From Limnanthes douglasii subsp. nivea (taxonomy: Eukaryota; Streptophyta; Magnoliopsida; Brassicales; Limnanthaceae), in NCBI GenBank assembly GCA_036936605.1, contig JAUPFV010000001.1, positions 116,630,771 through 116,694,770 of the forward strand: 64,000 nucleotides of DNA, read 5' to 3'. The number at the start of each line of letters is the position of its first letter. Position 1 is the first letter of the stretch. A program made the position numbers and the translations under genes. Below the pieces are notes generated by a model. The model was not told the DNA's origin, made no database searches, and worked only from the letters and a program-made list of their open reading frames with translations. This document shows positions 43,121 to 54,104 of this stretch, piece by piece.

Positions 43121-43850
43121 TCAATATACGTATTTTTTTATAAACTCAAAATTACACGTGGTCGATTATGTAGAATTTAAATTCCTAACATAAAAGATGC
43201 ATCACCAAAATATTTCATATAGATTTTTTTTTGAAATAAAGTTCTTGATTATATGAAACAAATTCTTATCGTTGTAGTCAATAATAGGTCATCAACATAC
43301 AATACCAAAAATATATTTTCTTATACTAAATTTTTGATACACAAAATTCTCTATTAAATTTATCTCGGAACCAAACAGATAATAAATTTCATAAAATTTT
43401 AGTACATATCAAGATGTTTGCTAAATTCCATAAATGGGTTTATTTAGTTTGCATATTATCAACTTTAGATCACCATAGAATTTTTTTTAAGTTGCATTAT
43501 GTAAATTATTTCCTCAATTTCTTTATTTAGAAAAGTCGTATGTACATCCATTTCATGGTTCTCAAGATAAAAATGTGCAACTAATGTCATGATTATCTAA
43601 AAACATCCTTTGATAAAACCGGAGATAAGTTTTCTTCAAAGTCAATCATTTCATGTTGAGTAAAACCCTTAGCGATAAGTTATGCTTTATGCCTTTTCGC
43701 ATTACCTTTACAATCATGTTTGGTTTTAAAAATATATATACAACCAGCCAGTTTTTTTCTTTCAAGTAATGGGACAAGGTCCCGACCATAATATCTTGCA
43801 TTGATTTTAACTCTTCGTTCATTGCACCAATCCATAACTAAAGATCACAA
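43121..43850 (-). pseudogene. Copia3 reverse transcriptase, heavily decayed
   Basis: On the minus strand AMNEELKSMQDI, GRDLVPLLERKK and IAKGFTQHEMIDFEENLSP are recognisable near 43840-43640, then LICKLNKPIYGI*QTS and FGSEINLIENFVYQKFS near 43480-43360. Many stops and frameshifts. The RT tail is interrupted by the retroposon/LINE insertion. Confidence 0.75.
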
Positions 43851-43869
43851 ATTTTCATGGCGTAAAAAA

Positions 43870-46545
43870 AAATTAAATATACACTATACAATCTGAAGAT
43901 ATAAAGGTCTTCATATCTCTAGTAAACCTATGCACATGTATAAAGTAATGTGTTTTCGTCTAAAAAATACAGGTTTTACTTATGAAAGGTTGGTAAGAAA
44001 AATATTTCCCTACCCAGATAGGAAGGAATACATAACCATACATTAATGATATGTTGGTAAAAAATGTCAAAGATGAGATCATTTTCAAGACTTGGAACAA
44101 AATTCTATAATTTGAGAGCAATTTGTTTGAAATAAATCCTGAGAAGTGTACCTTCTGTGTGATTTCGGGGAAGTTTATGATCTATATAGTAAGTGAGAGG
44201 AGGATTTAAGCTGATCCAGAGCAGTTAAATTCTTTGATAACTACAGGACCTTTTAGATCAATCAAATATGTACAAATTTTAATAGGAAGATTGGCAACTT
44301 TCAATAGGTTTATTTTTTAGATCTTAAAATAAATGCGCCCCATTTTCAAGTATCAAAGCAAACTAACCGATTTTATTGGACACTGAAATATGATGAAGTA
44401 TCTTTTAGAATCAAATAATATTTATCTTCTCTGGAGATTTTGACCAAACCGATTTTAGGTGGAAACATATCTCTCTATATTATACTTTCGAATTTTGCAG
44501 TAAGCGCGATTTTGGTAATGGAAATTGATGGTTATCCGTGGCTGGTGTAATATATGAGTAAAAGCTTGCTAGACTCTGAGAAGAGGTATTTAAAATAGGA
44601 AAAAATGGCATTGGTCTTAGTAATAGTTGTTCGGAAAATATGGTCTTATTTTCAAGCTCAGTCAATCATAGTTCAAACTTCATTATCATTGAGAAATGCT
44701 TTACAACATCCAGATGTTTTATGAAGAGTGACAAAATGGTCTGTAGAATTAGGAGACTATGATATTGACTTCACGCCAAGGGAAATGATTAAGTACAAGC
44801 TCTAGCTGATTTCCTAATTGAATTTCATTCAAAAAGTCCAGATTCTCAAGAGGTTGAGAAGAAAGAGAGGAATCAGAGAAGGAATGGTTGGTCCAAACTG
44901 ATGGGGGATTAAATATTTTAAGATCAGGATCAAGAGTGTAGTTAGTAGTTCTGATAGAAGAGGCTATGTACCAAACAATACAATTTAGTTTTAGAGTGTC
45001 GAACAATGAGGCATAATATTAAGAAACTTTAGTTGGGTTGCAACTTGTAAAAAACATGTGGGGCTAAAAGAGTGTGCTTGGAAAGTGATTCAAGGATTTT
45101 GGTAAATCGTGCATGTAGATTATCCAAGTCAAGCAAGGACCAACTTATAAGATATTTGGAGCTGCTAATGGGATTGACTATACTGTTTGAGAATGTTAAG
45201 TTTGAACATAACCATACAGGTCCAAACTCTATTAGTGATCCTTTGCCAACTGTTCCGTATCTGAGGGGTATCCATAGATTTTGGCATAAGAAAACCCATT
45301 TATAATTTATAATATGAAAATCCGAATAATGTTAGTAATCTGATGATGTTTTCATGGTTCTAGAGGAAGAAATATTTTGAAATATTTTTTAGTTAGGGAA
45401 AGTTACCAGTTGACAATAATTTGGATAAGAGGTTGAGGTTTAAAGCACATGGGTTTATAATTCTTGAATTTGATTTATACAAAAAATCTCAGGTCCACTG
45501 TTGTTACACAGCCTTGGTAGGAATAAGTCTTAAAGATTTTGTCTGAGTCGCATGACGGGGAGGGTTACGCTCATGGTGGGTTTAAAACTTTGACGAGGAG
45601 AGTAATTTTGGGAGGATATTATTGCCCAACTATCATGATTGATGCTAAAGATTTAATTCGAAAGTATGATACTTGTTAAAGATTATCAAATACGATACAC
45701 ATATCAACGATACCTCTTGAATCTATTTCCGAGACACTTCCATTTGATAGATGGGGGTTGGATTTGGTTGATCATCTGCCAATGGTTATGTGTAGTTGAT
45801 TATTTTTTTTAAGTAGATTGAAGCTGAACGTTTTTTTCAGAACATGAGCCACAAATGTTATCGAGTTTATTTTTCTAATATTTGTTGTAGGTTCAGAGTT
45901 CCGCAAATAATTACCACTAATAACAGTCTATAATTCAATAACAAAGAAATGAAGGCTTTTTGTTGTTCAACAGAAATTAAGCAGTATTTTTCAACGTATT
46001 TTCACCCTCAGGCCAATGGACAAGTAAAAGTCACTAATAGAAACATTATGGATGGTCTACAAACATTTTTAGAGGGAGCAGTAGGAAAGTGGCCAAGTTA
46101 TTTAAAGAGGCATTATGGGGTTACATAACGACGCCCCAAGTAGCAACTCATGACTTACCCTTATCTTTGGTGCATAGGCTGGATGCAGTGAGCTTGACAA
46201 AATCTACTCTTCTATCTTATAGACTACTCAATTATTTTGACGAGGATAATGATGAAACAAGAAGGGAAAAACTTGATCTGATTGAGGAAAAAAATGCTAA
46301 AACGCATATGAATTTACTCAATTACCAAACATTAATGAGAAGTAAATATATATTTAAATTCCGATGTAGAGAGTTTATAGGTGGTGATACGGTTCTAAGA
46401 AATGTTTTATTGCATACTAAAGAAAAAAGGCTAAGTGGACTACATTGAGTAGTTGAAAAAGTTAAACATGAAGCATATCGTTAGCAAGATGATGAAGAAA
46501 GACGTCTACAATATTCATGGAATATAGACATTTGTGTTTATATTG
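43870..46545 (+). pseudogene. Tat3 pol remnant (RT, RNase H, integrase)
   Basis: Blocks in order are VMCFRLKNTG and YERLVRKIF (43940-44000), YINDMLVKN (catalytic YIDD changed to YIND), NPEKCTFCVISGKF, ILIGRLATFNRF, TKWSVELGDYDIDFTP (44720-44780), HDGEGYAHGGFKTLTRRVILGGYY (45555-45625), the integrase core (HPQANGQVKVTNRN, 46005-46045) and a C-terminal piece (DLIEEKN, GGDTVLRNVLLHTKEKRL, 46270-46435). Most of it is interrupted by stops. Confidence 0.85.
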
Positions 46546-46895
46546 GGAGTAATATGTAGAAAATAGTGTTTCGTTTTCCGGATAATCTCAGAAGTCTTGT
46601 AAACAATTTCTTATTGAAATATTTTTGGGGTTCTCCAAAAATTTCAATTGGATAAAATCAGAGATATGTACTTTGAACAGAGAGGATGAAAATGATATAA
46701 TTTCCTTTTCAACAGAACCCATATTTATAATTTCGACCAACCAAAATACAGTTTGGAAGTTAGGGCAGTTAGGGTCTCTCAACCGGTTTTGTGTTAAAAC
46801 GGTCAAATTTTCAAATTTGAATAAAACGGTCAAATTTTCAATTTCGAAATTCTGTTGACTTGCAACAGTAGCCGATTTAACCAACAGTAGCTCGA

Positions 46896-47031
46896 CCCCA
46901 GCCAGGGGCTCCGCCCCTTGGACCCCGCAAGGGGCTCCGCCCCTTGACCCCGCTAATCGTGATATAATCTAACAAGCGTGCACTCCGCACTCTGCGACTT
47001 GTTTGATAATATATCATGATTAAATTGGTCG
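46896..47031. repeat. GC-rich direct repeat and hairpin in the Tat3 3' region
   Basis: AGGGGCTCCGCCCCTTG is present twice (46901 and 46929), each followed by ACCCCGC. Immediately after, 46954-46979 and 47005-47031 form an inverted repeat (TAATCGTGATATAATCTAAC against a diverged GATAATATATCATGATTA). The GC-rich island stands out from AT-rich surroundings. Confidence 0.75.
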
Positions 47032-47769
47032 ACTAGTCGATCCAATTACACTAAAATAAATAACATAATATTGTAAGTGTTAGTTCGAAAATTATCTTGG
47101 TTTTTAATGCATTGGACCAATGGCATACTATTTCGTCTCCTGGTGGCACAAGAAGATTTTAATGAGGTGTCTACATTGTCGGCATGTAATTATTTCTTGC
47201 CATATATCATTCTTTTTTTAAGTGTGTGAAATTTTAAATATGTTGAGTTATTTTTTAGACACCAAAACTTTAAAAAAATTTAAAAAGGAACACTTTGAAA
47301 ACTAAATAAAGATTGATCCCCTTTATTTTGATAAATTCGAAGATAAATAGTTTTAACTTAGTAATTAGAATAAATTTACGTGGAAATATTTATGTGGAGA
47401 TAATTTACCGAGTGATAATGTACCGAGTGATAATTTACGTTGTGGGAATTAAGAAGACAATACTTTGAGTACTAATAATTTACGAGATACTAATTCATAT
47501 CATGAGAAATGTGACAATTTAAATAAGTATGATTTTTATAGTTATAAATTATATGGTGATAAAGTGATGAAGTTTTTTCGTATAAATTAAAATGACGATT
47601 CAATGTCCGATTTAAAAAGTGAAATATTACGGTTAAAAAAAACATGAGCTACAAAAAATAAAGGCCACATGCTTTCAAAAGTTGTGAAGAATGTTTTCAT
47701 TCTTAATTGTCTTGATCATCTTTCGAAGAAATTTCTGAGTTACTACTAAAGAACAATGGTCACAGTAGA
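47032..47769. other. Tat3 3' untranslated region, no recognised gene
   Basis: AT-rich sequence between the pol end and the antisense gene end. AAGTGATAATTTACC-type short repeats occur at 47400-47500. Nothing else is recognised. Confidence 0.4.
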
Positions 47770-50006
47770 CGCCTTTTCAATTTTTGGCTTTGATCTTGAA
47801 TTCCTTTAGTTCCTTAATATCTTTGGTTTTAGATTCTTTGATCTTGAATTTCTTTAGTTCCTTAATATATTTGGTTTTGGATTCTTTACTTTTTTGGTAC
47901 AAAATGTTGAGTGTGTTGTAGTTTGTGTGCTCCTCTTTCATAGCTGCCTTATGTTTTGCTGACATTCCCTTTGTGCCTATATTAGGACATTGTGGAGTTC
48001 AGATTTATCTGCTTGAAATACATGGAATTTATCAACAAGCATTCGTTGAGTGAATTCAACCCATTTTTTGTTAGCAGCAGACTCTCTTCGAAGTTGAATA
48101 ACCTCTTGAGAAACCGCTTCGTATTATTCATAAACTGACTTTGCTTCCTCGGTAAAATTTTTTGTATCTATTTCAAATTTCTTGGCATTTTGTTCAACAA
48201 TATCTATGAGACGAACCATATTGTGAAGGGTGAAATAAATTTCATCGGAGGGGTTCAGTAAAAAGCTTGGCTAGTGAAACGTGGATGGTTGCAGATTTTT
48301 AACATATAAAATTGGTAAGTGATCTTCTGGGGGGGGGGGATTGTTTGTTTGGTCAGGGTTTTCATTTTAATATAAAGAAGGTTGAGGTTTGGAGAAGTGG
48401 TTATCTTGATTTTCCCTATCGTATTTAAATATTCTCGTATGAAATTAGAAGAGAAAATGGTTACAACTTCTTTGAGAAGAGGCTTTTTAGGATTTTGAGT
48501 ATTATAAGGCCTCTTATTCTTCAAAGCAAATATTTTCTTCCTCTTGGAAATCTCAGGAGTATTGGTTTCAACTAGGAGGGGGTGGTTGCTTTGTAGGTTT
48601 TTTCTTCTTTTCCTGAGGACTAGTCTTTATTTTCTTCTTGTTTCTTCTGGACATTTTCCTTTCAGATTCTCTTTTTTATGAGCTCTTTTACTAACAGAGA
48701 GAATCACTTGGACGTCTGACATAGCTAATTGTTTCACAACATCGGAGGGGCTAGTGGGTCCCATCATCTTTTCAGGAGATACAATAATTTTATGAGAGAT
48801 CACCCACACGTTTCTTTAGACCAAGTTCAAGGGATCAAAGTATTGCTAAAATTCATTGGAACATTGCTCCTTATCCCATCATCTTAGTTATGAAAAAAGT
48901 CTCATCGAACAGCTGGCAAATGGTATTGAAAATATTTGGTGATTTCTACATGGAACATTTGAGTTAGTTGGAATATAATAAAGTAAATAAATATAAAAGT
49001 TGGAATATATAACTTGTACTTTTCCATTTGTGGGAGATTCTTCGAGGATTTTCCTTGGAAATTTCTTTCCCATTTTCCTAGCACCCACTAAAGAAGAAGA
49101 GATTTTGCTTCCACATTTTTTCTGCCTCAAGAAGATTGTCGACTATTTTCGAGGAATTCTCTAGAATGATGTAGTAGAAGGGTAGGCAAGGGTTTTCCGA
49201 CAGAGTTGTATTCGCAATAAATTTCTCCATCATAAGTTTGATCTTAGATAGTCTTGAGACCATTATGTATGAGAGAAAATTAAGCATAAGGTTAGGGTTG
49301 GCTTGACTGGGAAATAAGTTAATCAGTTCGAAGTACTCAACAATTATGGGATCCAATGGGAACGAGAGGCCCTCGTTTAGAATCACTAGGTATACCACCA
49401 GATCGTTTGGCCCATAACAAATTGGAGTTCATTCCTTTGGTAGACCAATGGTAGTTGAGTCTTGAATTTCCCATTGTCTTTAGAGTTTGGGCACTTCAGA
49501 TTCTGAAAAGTATTCATATTTACCTTTATGAAAGGCAATTGGAATATTCAGGTAAAACTTGCTTTATATTCTCTCCAAGAATTTTAACTGTCTCAGAGGT
49601 AATGTGGGGTACTTTATTTGTCTTTTTTCTATTTAGCCTTAGAATGCTTCTTTGAGGGTTCTTTGGGATATTTAAATTGAGTTGTGTCGATCAAGGTTTC
49701 TACTTCATAAGTATTACCAACTATTTTGTTTGAACCATCAACTCTTGATTCGTGGCTTTGAGTCTCTTCATAAGACTCATCAAGAAGTTGGGGAATATTT
49801 TTGGGTGCATTGGTGTTTGTTTATTTTGGAATAGAAGACTCTGATGGAGGAAGGTCTACATTCGAAGGAACGATATAAAACTTTGCTTCAGTTTCAGATG
49901 GTCCCTCTGGGGTAGGATTAGTCTTATGCTTCTTGTTCTTCTTCACTCTAGATTTAGAGGAATGATGCCTCTTTTTGGATAGAGAATTTCCTTCAACTTC
50001 ACCCAT
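47770..50006 (-). pseudogene. Tat3 antisense gene (homologue of the Tat1 additional gene), broken
   Basis: It begins at ATG 50006 (MGEVEGNSLSKKRHHSSK) with a Lys-rich segment. The conserved domain is at 49398-49080 (YLVILNEGLSFPLDPIIVEYFELINLF, SKIVDNLLEAEKMWKQNLFFFSG). An intron follows, then fragmentary exon 2 and a coiled-coil end that includes a 51-bp tandem duplication (ESKTKYIKELKKFKI repeated, about 47790-47890). Stops and frameshifts disable it. Confidence 0.8.
48946..49013 (-). other. Intron of the Tat3 antisense gene (68 bp)
   Basis: After KWKST the minus strand has ACA A|GTTATA (49013) and CATGTAG|AAATCACC (48946). The position and phase 1 equal those of Tat1 and Tat2. The donor has drifted from GTAAGT to GTTATA. 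Confidence 0.7.
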
Positions 50007-50638
50007 GGCAAGATACTAAGATTTTTTAGCTGCGTTCTAAGATCAAGGGTTGGGGTTTAGAGAGGGTGAATTATTACATGAATATATGGATTTGATTGGT
50101 TGGGATTTCTTGTTCATTGGAGGCCAATGACCGTAGGTAAAATTATGAACCACCTATAAAGGTTTATTATATACTATTCATAGAGCTCTTCTTTCGTTGG
50201 CTCTTTCAGCGTTAGTGAGCCAATCCCAAACATTTTTTTATTCCAAACGTAAACAAATAGAAATCACTAGGTTGAGAAAAATAATTGTTTAGATAAATAA
50301 GAATGAGTAGCTGTGTTAGAGGATAAGAACAGAGTTGGTACGATGTAATCTAATGAAGTGCAACTGAGAACTTGGTTTCACGGTGAAGTATTAAGAACTT
50401 ACTTTCTCTTTCTATCTCTATGTTTTGATAAGTGGTGAGTTGTGAGGCATGGAGTGAAATTTATAAGGAAAGGCCAAGAAGTTCAATAGGCTTTTGAAAA
50501 TAAGTTGGAGAGTTTGTACCGTTGTCAAGATACATCAGTTTTAAAATCCAAACGACTAATTTATTGGAACTTTCTGGGTTTCAACAATTGTTGAAATGTG
50601 TTAGAAGAATGCCTCGTCGAAAGGATTATGGGGGCTAC

Positions 50639-50950
50639 TGATAAGGGTGAAATGAATCTGACCCTAAATATTACTCTAAAGGGTAACATGGTGAATAATT
50701 AATGTATATGAAAGATTTTAGCAAAATCGAATCTTTGAGGACTTAAGATTAAATATATAATAACGTATACGTACTTAGTATAATAGTGGGTTAAGTATCC
50801 AATGAGATAATACATGTACGTTCCATGGAAGCTATAAATCCTATAAATATGTGTACTTTTCGTGGGAAATGATACACAATTATTTATTTTGACTTCAACC
50901 TTTTATAACTTCTCTCTCTAGATTATTCTTTACACTTTCTCTCTCTAACA
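50639..50950 (+). repeat. Tat3 3' LTR
   Basis: It starts TGATAAGGGTGAAATG right after the polypurine tract, matching the TGATAAGG start of Tat2 and Tat4. CCTATAAATATG at about 50836 is a TATA candidate. The end is uncertain; CTCTCTAACA at 50949 resembles the Tat2 LTR end. Confidence 0.7.
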
Positions 50951-51156
50951 ATTTTATTAATCCAAACAAGAATACTCTTAGACCAAGTATTGACTTTATA
51001 CCATAAATAATTTTAGAAGTGCTCAATTATATAGCAGTCAAAGAGTCAAAATCTTATTGGGGGTAAATGTATATCCAATACACGACAAGGAATTCGTGGA
51101 GTTGAGTTATCCTGGTACAAATCTAGCCTGGTACATAAGGGCTTCACACAAAATGA

Positions 51157-51284
51157 CGGTGTTGATTTCAATTAAATATTCTCACAGGTTATGGAAGAAA
51201 CCTCAATATTACTCTACTATCGGTGTTGATTTCAATTAAATATTCTCACAGGTTATGGAAGAAACCTCAATATTACTCTACTAT
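51157..51284. repeat. 64-bp tandem duplication
   Basis: The segment from CGGTGTTGATTTCAATTAAA to ATTACTCTACTAT is present twice in direct succession with no visible difference. It lies between the Tat3 LTR and the first recognisable Copia2 sequence. Confidence 0.92.
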
Positions 51285-51299
51285 CAATTTTACTAGATT

Positions 51300-51469
51300 T
51301 GATCGAGACTTAGATCAAATAAATAATACTACTACCTTCCTATAGTGGAGAATTAAAATGTACAATTTACATTTATCATCCGAAAGGTTTTGAAGAATGA
51401 AAAGAAGAAGATGCGTGTTTATTGAAAATATCTCTATATGGGCTGAAACATTCGTTGAGGCAGTGTAAT
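51300..51469 (+). pseudogene. Copia2 reverse transcriptase, part upstream of the hAT insertion
   Basis: The frame reads TTFL, then IYHPKGFEE, a stop, KEEDACLLKISLYGLKHSL and RQCN. This matches the conserved Copia RT stretch (YMEQPEGF, KKSLYGLKQSPRQW). It runs in frame up to the hAT target site. Confidence 0.8.
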
Positions 51470-51726
51470 TAGAGGTGAGAAAAAATGAAAAAACTAAACC
51501 GACCGGCCGAACCAAACCGAAATGGATCGATTTGGTCGGGTTTTTAAAATTAAATTTTGAGTTTGGTTTAAATATTTAAAACCGAATTAATTTCGGCCGG
51601 GTTTCGGTTTACTCAATTTAAAAACCGAAATAAACCGAACCGACCGTTATATAACATAATATATAATTTTTCCATGATAGGTACTTCTGACCCAGTGTCC
51701 TTAGTTCTATGATCCTTCACCCTCCC

Positions 51727-51790
51727 GTGTCCTTAGTTCGAGTCTTAGGGGATATACTTGTATTTAACTTAATAAAACTTTAATTATATA
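51727..51790. repeat. Direct repeat, left copy, flanking the CSL4 copy
   Basis: TTAGTTCGAGTCTTAGGGGA and CTTGTATTTAACTTAATAAA are repeated in the same orientation at 52640-52704. The pair brackets the CSL4 sequence inside the hAT element. Confidence 0.8.
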
Positions 51791-51892
51791 TTTTTTTAGC
51801 AACCTAAATCAGCTAAAAGCTTTTAAGAATCAAAATTTGGTGAACAAGAACACATCTCTGATGATTAAGTATTGGGTGGAGGTTATGGTTCC

Positions 51893-52462
51893 TTAACTAG
51901 CAACCTTGGCAACCTTTCTTTGCTCAATTTGGCCAGTCACTAGACACTGCATTTCCGTCCAACTAATTGGAACCATAGTTTCACCGGCTACACTGTCTGC
52001 AAAAACCACCCCGAGTTCGTTTTCTTTAGTTGATAGATAATAGGTCTGTGCATCTCCGAGCGACAAAATTACAGCTCTAACAGTGTCTCCAGGCCGAAAC
52101 GACGAATGCATTTGTACTTTGTCAATCTCGGTTGATCTAACATCTTGGCGCCTTATTATTCCAGAAACGTTTTCTCTTACAGATTTGGTACCAACACACA
52201 TTATATCAACAGAAGCCGTCATAGGCATCACTTTAGTTACCCGTGCAATGACAACAGAACCAGCCTCTGGAACTGGGCCATGAGGCTTGTGATTGGTAAC
52301 CTCGACAATTGGTCCCTGGACAGAGGAGTCCGAAGACGGCAACAGAATGCGGCAGCGACCGGTGAGGGAAGCGTAAACAGTCTTGTTATGGGGCGCAACA
52401 TAAGCTCATTTCCCTGCTTTCAAGTCTCTTGCTTTGCCAAGCACCTCCCCTGGTGTTACCAT
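51893..52462 (-). pseudogene. CSL4: Exosome complex subunit CSL4, intronless copy with one stop
   Basis: From ATG at 52462 (MVTPGEVLGKARDLKAGK) the frame spans 190 codons to the TAG/TAA region at 51893. It matches plant CSL4 throughout: the N-terminal domain (AYVAPHNKTVYASLTGRCRI), the S1-like domain (GSVVIARVTKVM, ASVDIMCVG, GIIRRQDVR, SFRPGDTVRAVILSLGDA, YYLSTKENELGVV) and the C-terminal zinc-ribbon region (MVPISWTEMQC, TGQIEQRKVAKV). A single TGA at codon 20 (52405-52403) interrupts it; an in-frame ATG at 52342 would allow a shorter product. The gene in plants has introns, so absence of any here suggests capture from cDNA. CSL4 is a cap subunit of the RNA exosome. Confidence 0.92.
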
Positions 52463-52590
52463 TTTTTTCTGCTTCTTCCTGCATTTTTACTATCTCCCTC
52501 TCACTAGCTACCACTGTCTTCGGTGTTCCTCTCCTAAATTTTTTCTTGGTGGCTTTTCTTTTCATTGTCGTGGTGGCTTTTCTTTTCATT
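52463..52590 (-). other. Probable 5' untranslated region of the CSL4 copy
   Basis: Upstream of the ATG the minus strand is purine-rich and contains a short tandem duplication of ATGAAAAGAAAAGCCACC-like sequence (52590-52545). The local open frame (MKRKATTTMKRKATKKK) has no recognised homology and overlaps CSL4 in another frame. Confidence 0.45.
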
Positions 52591-52639
52591 TTCGTAATTT
52601 AACTTCCCAATTATATTATTATAGGCATATATTTTTTAC

Positions 52640-52704
52640 GTGTTTAGTTCGAACCCTAAGGGTTGCACTTGTATTTAACTTAATAAAACTTTTATTATTA
52701 TATA
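52640..52704. repeat. Direct repeat, right copy, flanking the CSL4 copy
   Basis: It matches 51727-51790. The GTTCGAACCC at 52647-52656 looks like a tRNA B box, so the pair could be tails of a SINE family, or a duplication made during capture. Confidence 0.75.
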
Positions 52705-53050
52705 CATATTATTATTATTATAAATATTAAGAATTAATATTTATATGTATTACGTTGCGTGTAATATTTTGTCTTATTTAAATTAAAAATTAATATTTTT
52801 TTATATTAATTTTAAAAAATAATTTAATCATTTTTTATTATAAAAAACCGAACTGATCCGGACCGAACCGACCGAATCGCACTGACATTCAAACCGAAAA
52901 ACCCAACTAAAACCGACCGAAACCGAAAAACCAAAACAAAAAAAAACTTTTTTTTTCATTAAATCGGTTTAATAACGTGCAAACCGAATTATTTCGGTTT
53001 GGTTAGAAAATTTATAAAAAAAACGACCGAATCTCACCCCTAAGTGTAAT

Positions 53051-54060
53051 AGAAGATCTGACTTTTTTATGAAGTCCATCAAGTATATCCAAATCTACTA
53101 TGAAAATTGTGTCTATTGTAATTATGAAACAGTAGGAGAGAAATTATGTTGCTATTGTAAGTGGATGATATCCTAATAACTCAAAAGGGCAATAAAATGA
53201 TTGAAACGATAAAAACTAAGCTGAAGGGAGAGTTTGAAATGAAGGATATGAGAATATTTGGAGGATACTTACAAGATAAAGGGATATTTATTCATATCTC
53301 AACAAAGAGGTTGAAACTTTCATTGGTGCCCAATTCAAACTCAGTGTCACTCAAACACTATCCAAATAAATAGATAAGAAGTTCATGCAAAAGATACCTT
53401 ATACCAATAATATTGGTAGAATTATGTAAGCAATGATATGCACAAGACTTAATATTTCCTACTTTATTAGTATTTTGAGAATATTCATGTCAAATTCAGG
53501 GAAGTCACATTGGTATACACTCAAGTGGCTTATGAGATACTTGAAAGGTTTGGATGGAGTTAGGTTGTGTTGTAATATGAAGCATACGACTGATATAATG
53601 TTAAAAGGGTATGTTGACTATGATTATACTAGCTGCCTTGACACAAGGAAATCAACTTCGGGTCATATGTTTTCTGTTTTGGGAGGATGCGTTAGCTAAA
53701 AGTCTTGTATACAAAGGTTCTTGCCTTATCATCTACTGAAGGCAAATATATTGATGGTGTGAAATCCATGAAAGAAGCTCTTTGGCTAAAAGGATTGTTG
53801 AATGATATCAATGGTATAGAGCAAGATGTGATTATGTTCAGTGATAATATTAGTACTCTTCATTTAATAAAGAATCTGAACTTCCATAAGATAATTAAGC
53901 ATATAGATATCAAGTTACACTTTATCCGATATGTTTTGAGAGACAACAAATAAAGGTTGTAAAGATTGCAAGTGAGAAAAATCCTTCAGATGCTCTGACC
54001 AAGGTATTACCGGTTTTAAAATTCACGAACTGCATTAGAATTGTACACGTCTAGATGCAG
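53051..54060 (+). pseudogene. Copia2 reverse transcriptase end and RNase H
   Basis: It resumes as RRSDFFMKSIKY, YYENCVYC, then LLL*VDDILIT, where a stop replaces Tyr of the YVDD motif. RNase H blocks are GYVDYDYTSCLDTRKSTSGH, ALSSTEGKYIDGVKSMKEAL, MFSDNISTLHLIKN and KHIDIKLHFIRYVL. The coding end near 54050 precedes the polypurine tract. Frameshifts and stops are present. Confidence 0.85.
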
Positions 54061-54104
54061 GTGAACTGGTCCTTAAAGAGTAGTTGAACATCGGGTGCAA
54101 TAGA

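Larger units (their letters stand above)
26204..43850 (-). mobile_element. Copia3, old Copia retrotransposon broken by Tat2 and by nested retroposons
   Basis: Pieces on the minus strand in order are: RT (43850-43121), 3' end of the internal region (37250-36656), polypurine tract (GTAAGTGAGAGAT), 3' LTR proximal part (36655-36405) and distal part (26480-26204). The LTR pieces were joined by matching both to the plus-strand segment 55342-55930. The 5' part is missing beyond 43850, where Tat3 begins. Confidence 0.75.
43870..50950 (+). mobile_element. Tat3, 5'-truncated Ty3/gypsy (Tat-type) element with antisense gene
   Basis: The element begins abruptly inside RT next to Copia3, so its 5' LTR, gag and protease are gone. 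RT-RNaseH-integrase lie on the plus strand, the antisense gene on the minus strand, and a 3' LTR begins at 50639 after the polypurine tract ATGGGGGCTAC. Confidence 0.85.
51470..53042. mobile_element. Non-autonomous hAT-type transposon carrying a CSL4 gene copy
   Basis: Terminal inverted repeats are TAGAGGTGAGA (51470) and TCTCACCCCTA (ending 53042), of the TAGGGGTG kind usual in plant hAT elements. A perfect 8-bp target duplication AGTGTAAT flanks them (51462-51469, 53043-53050), the hAT length. Subterminal regions are rich in ACCGAACCGACCG and its complement on both sides. No transposase is present. The insertion lies in the Copia2 RT, whose frame continues exactly across it. Confidence 0.93.
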
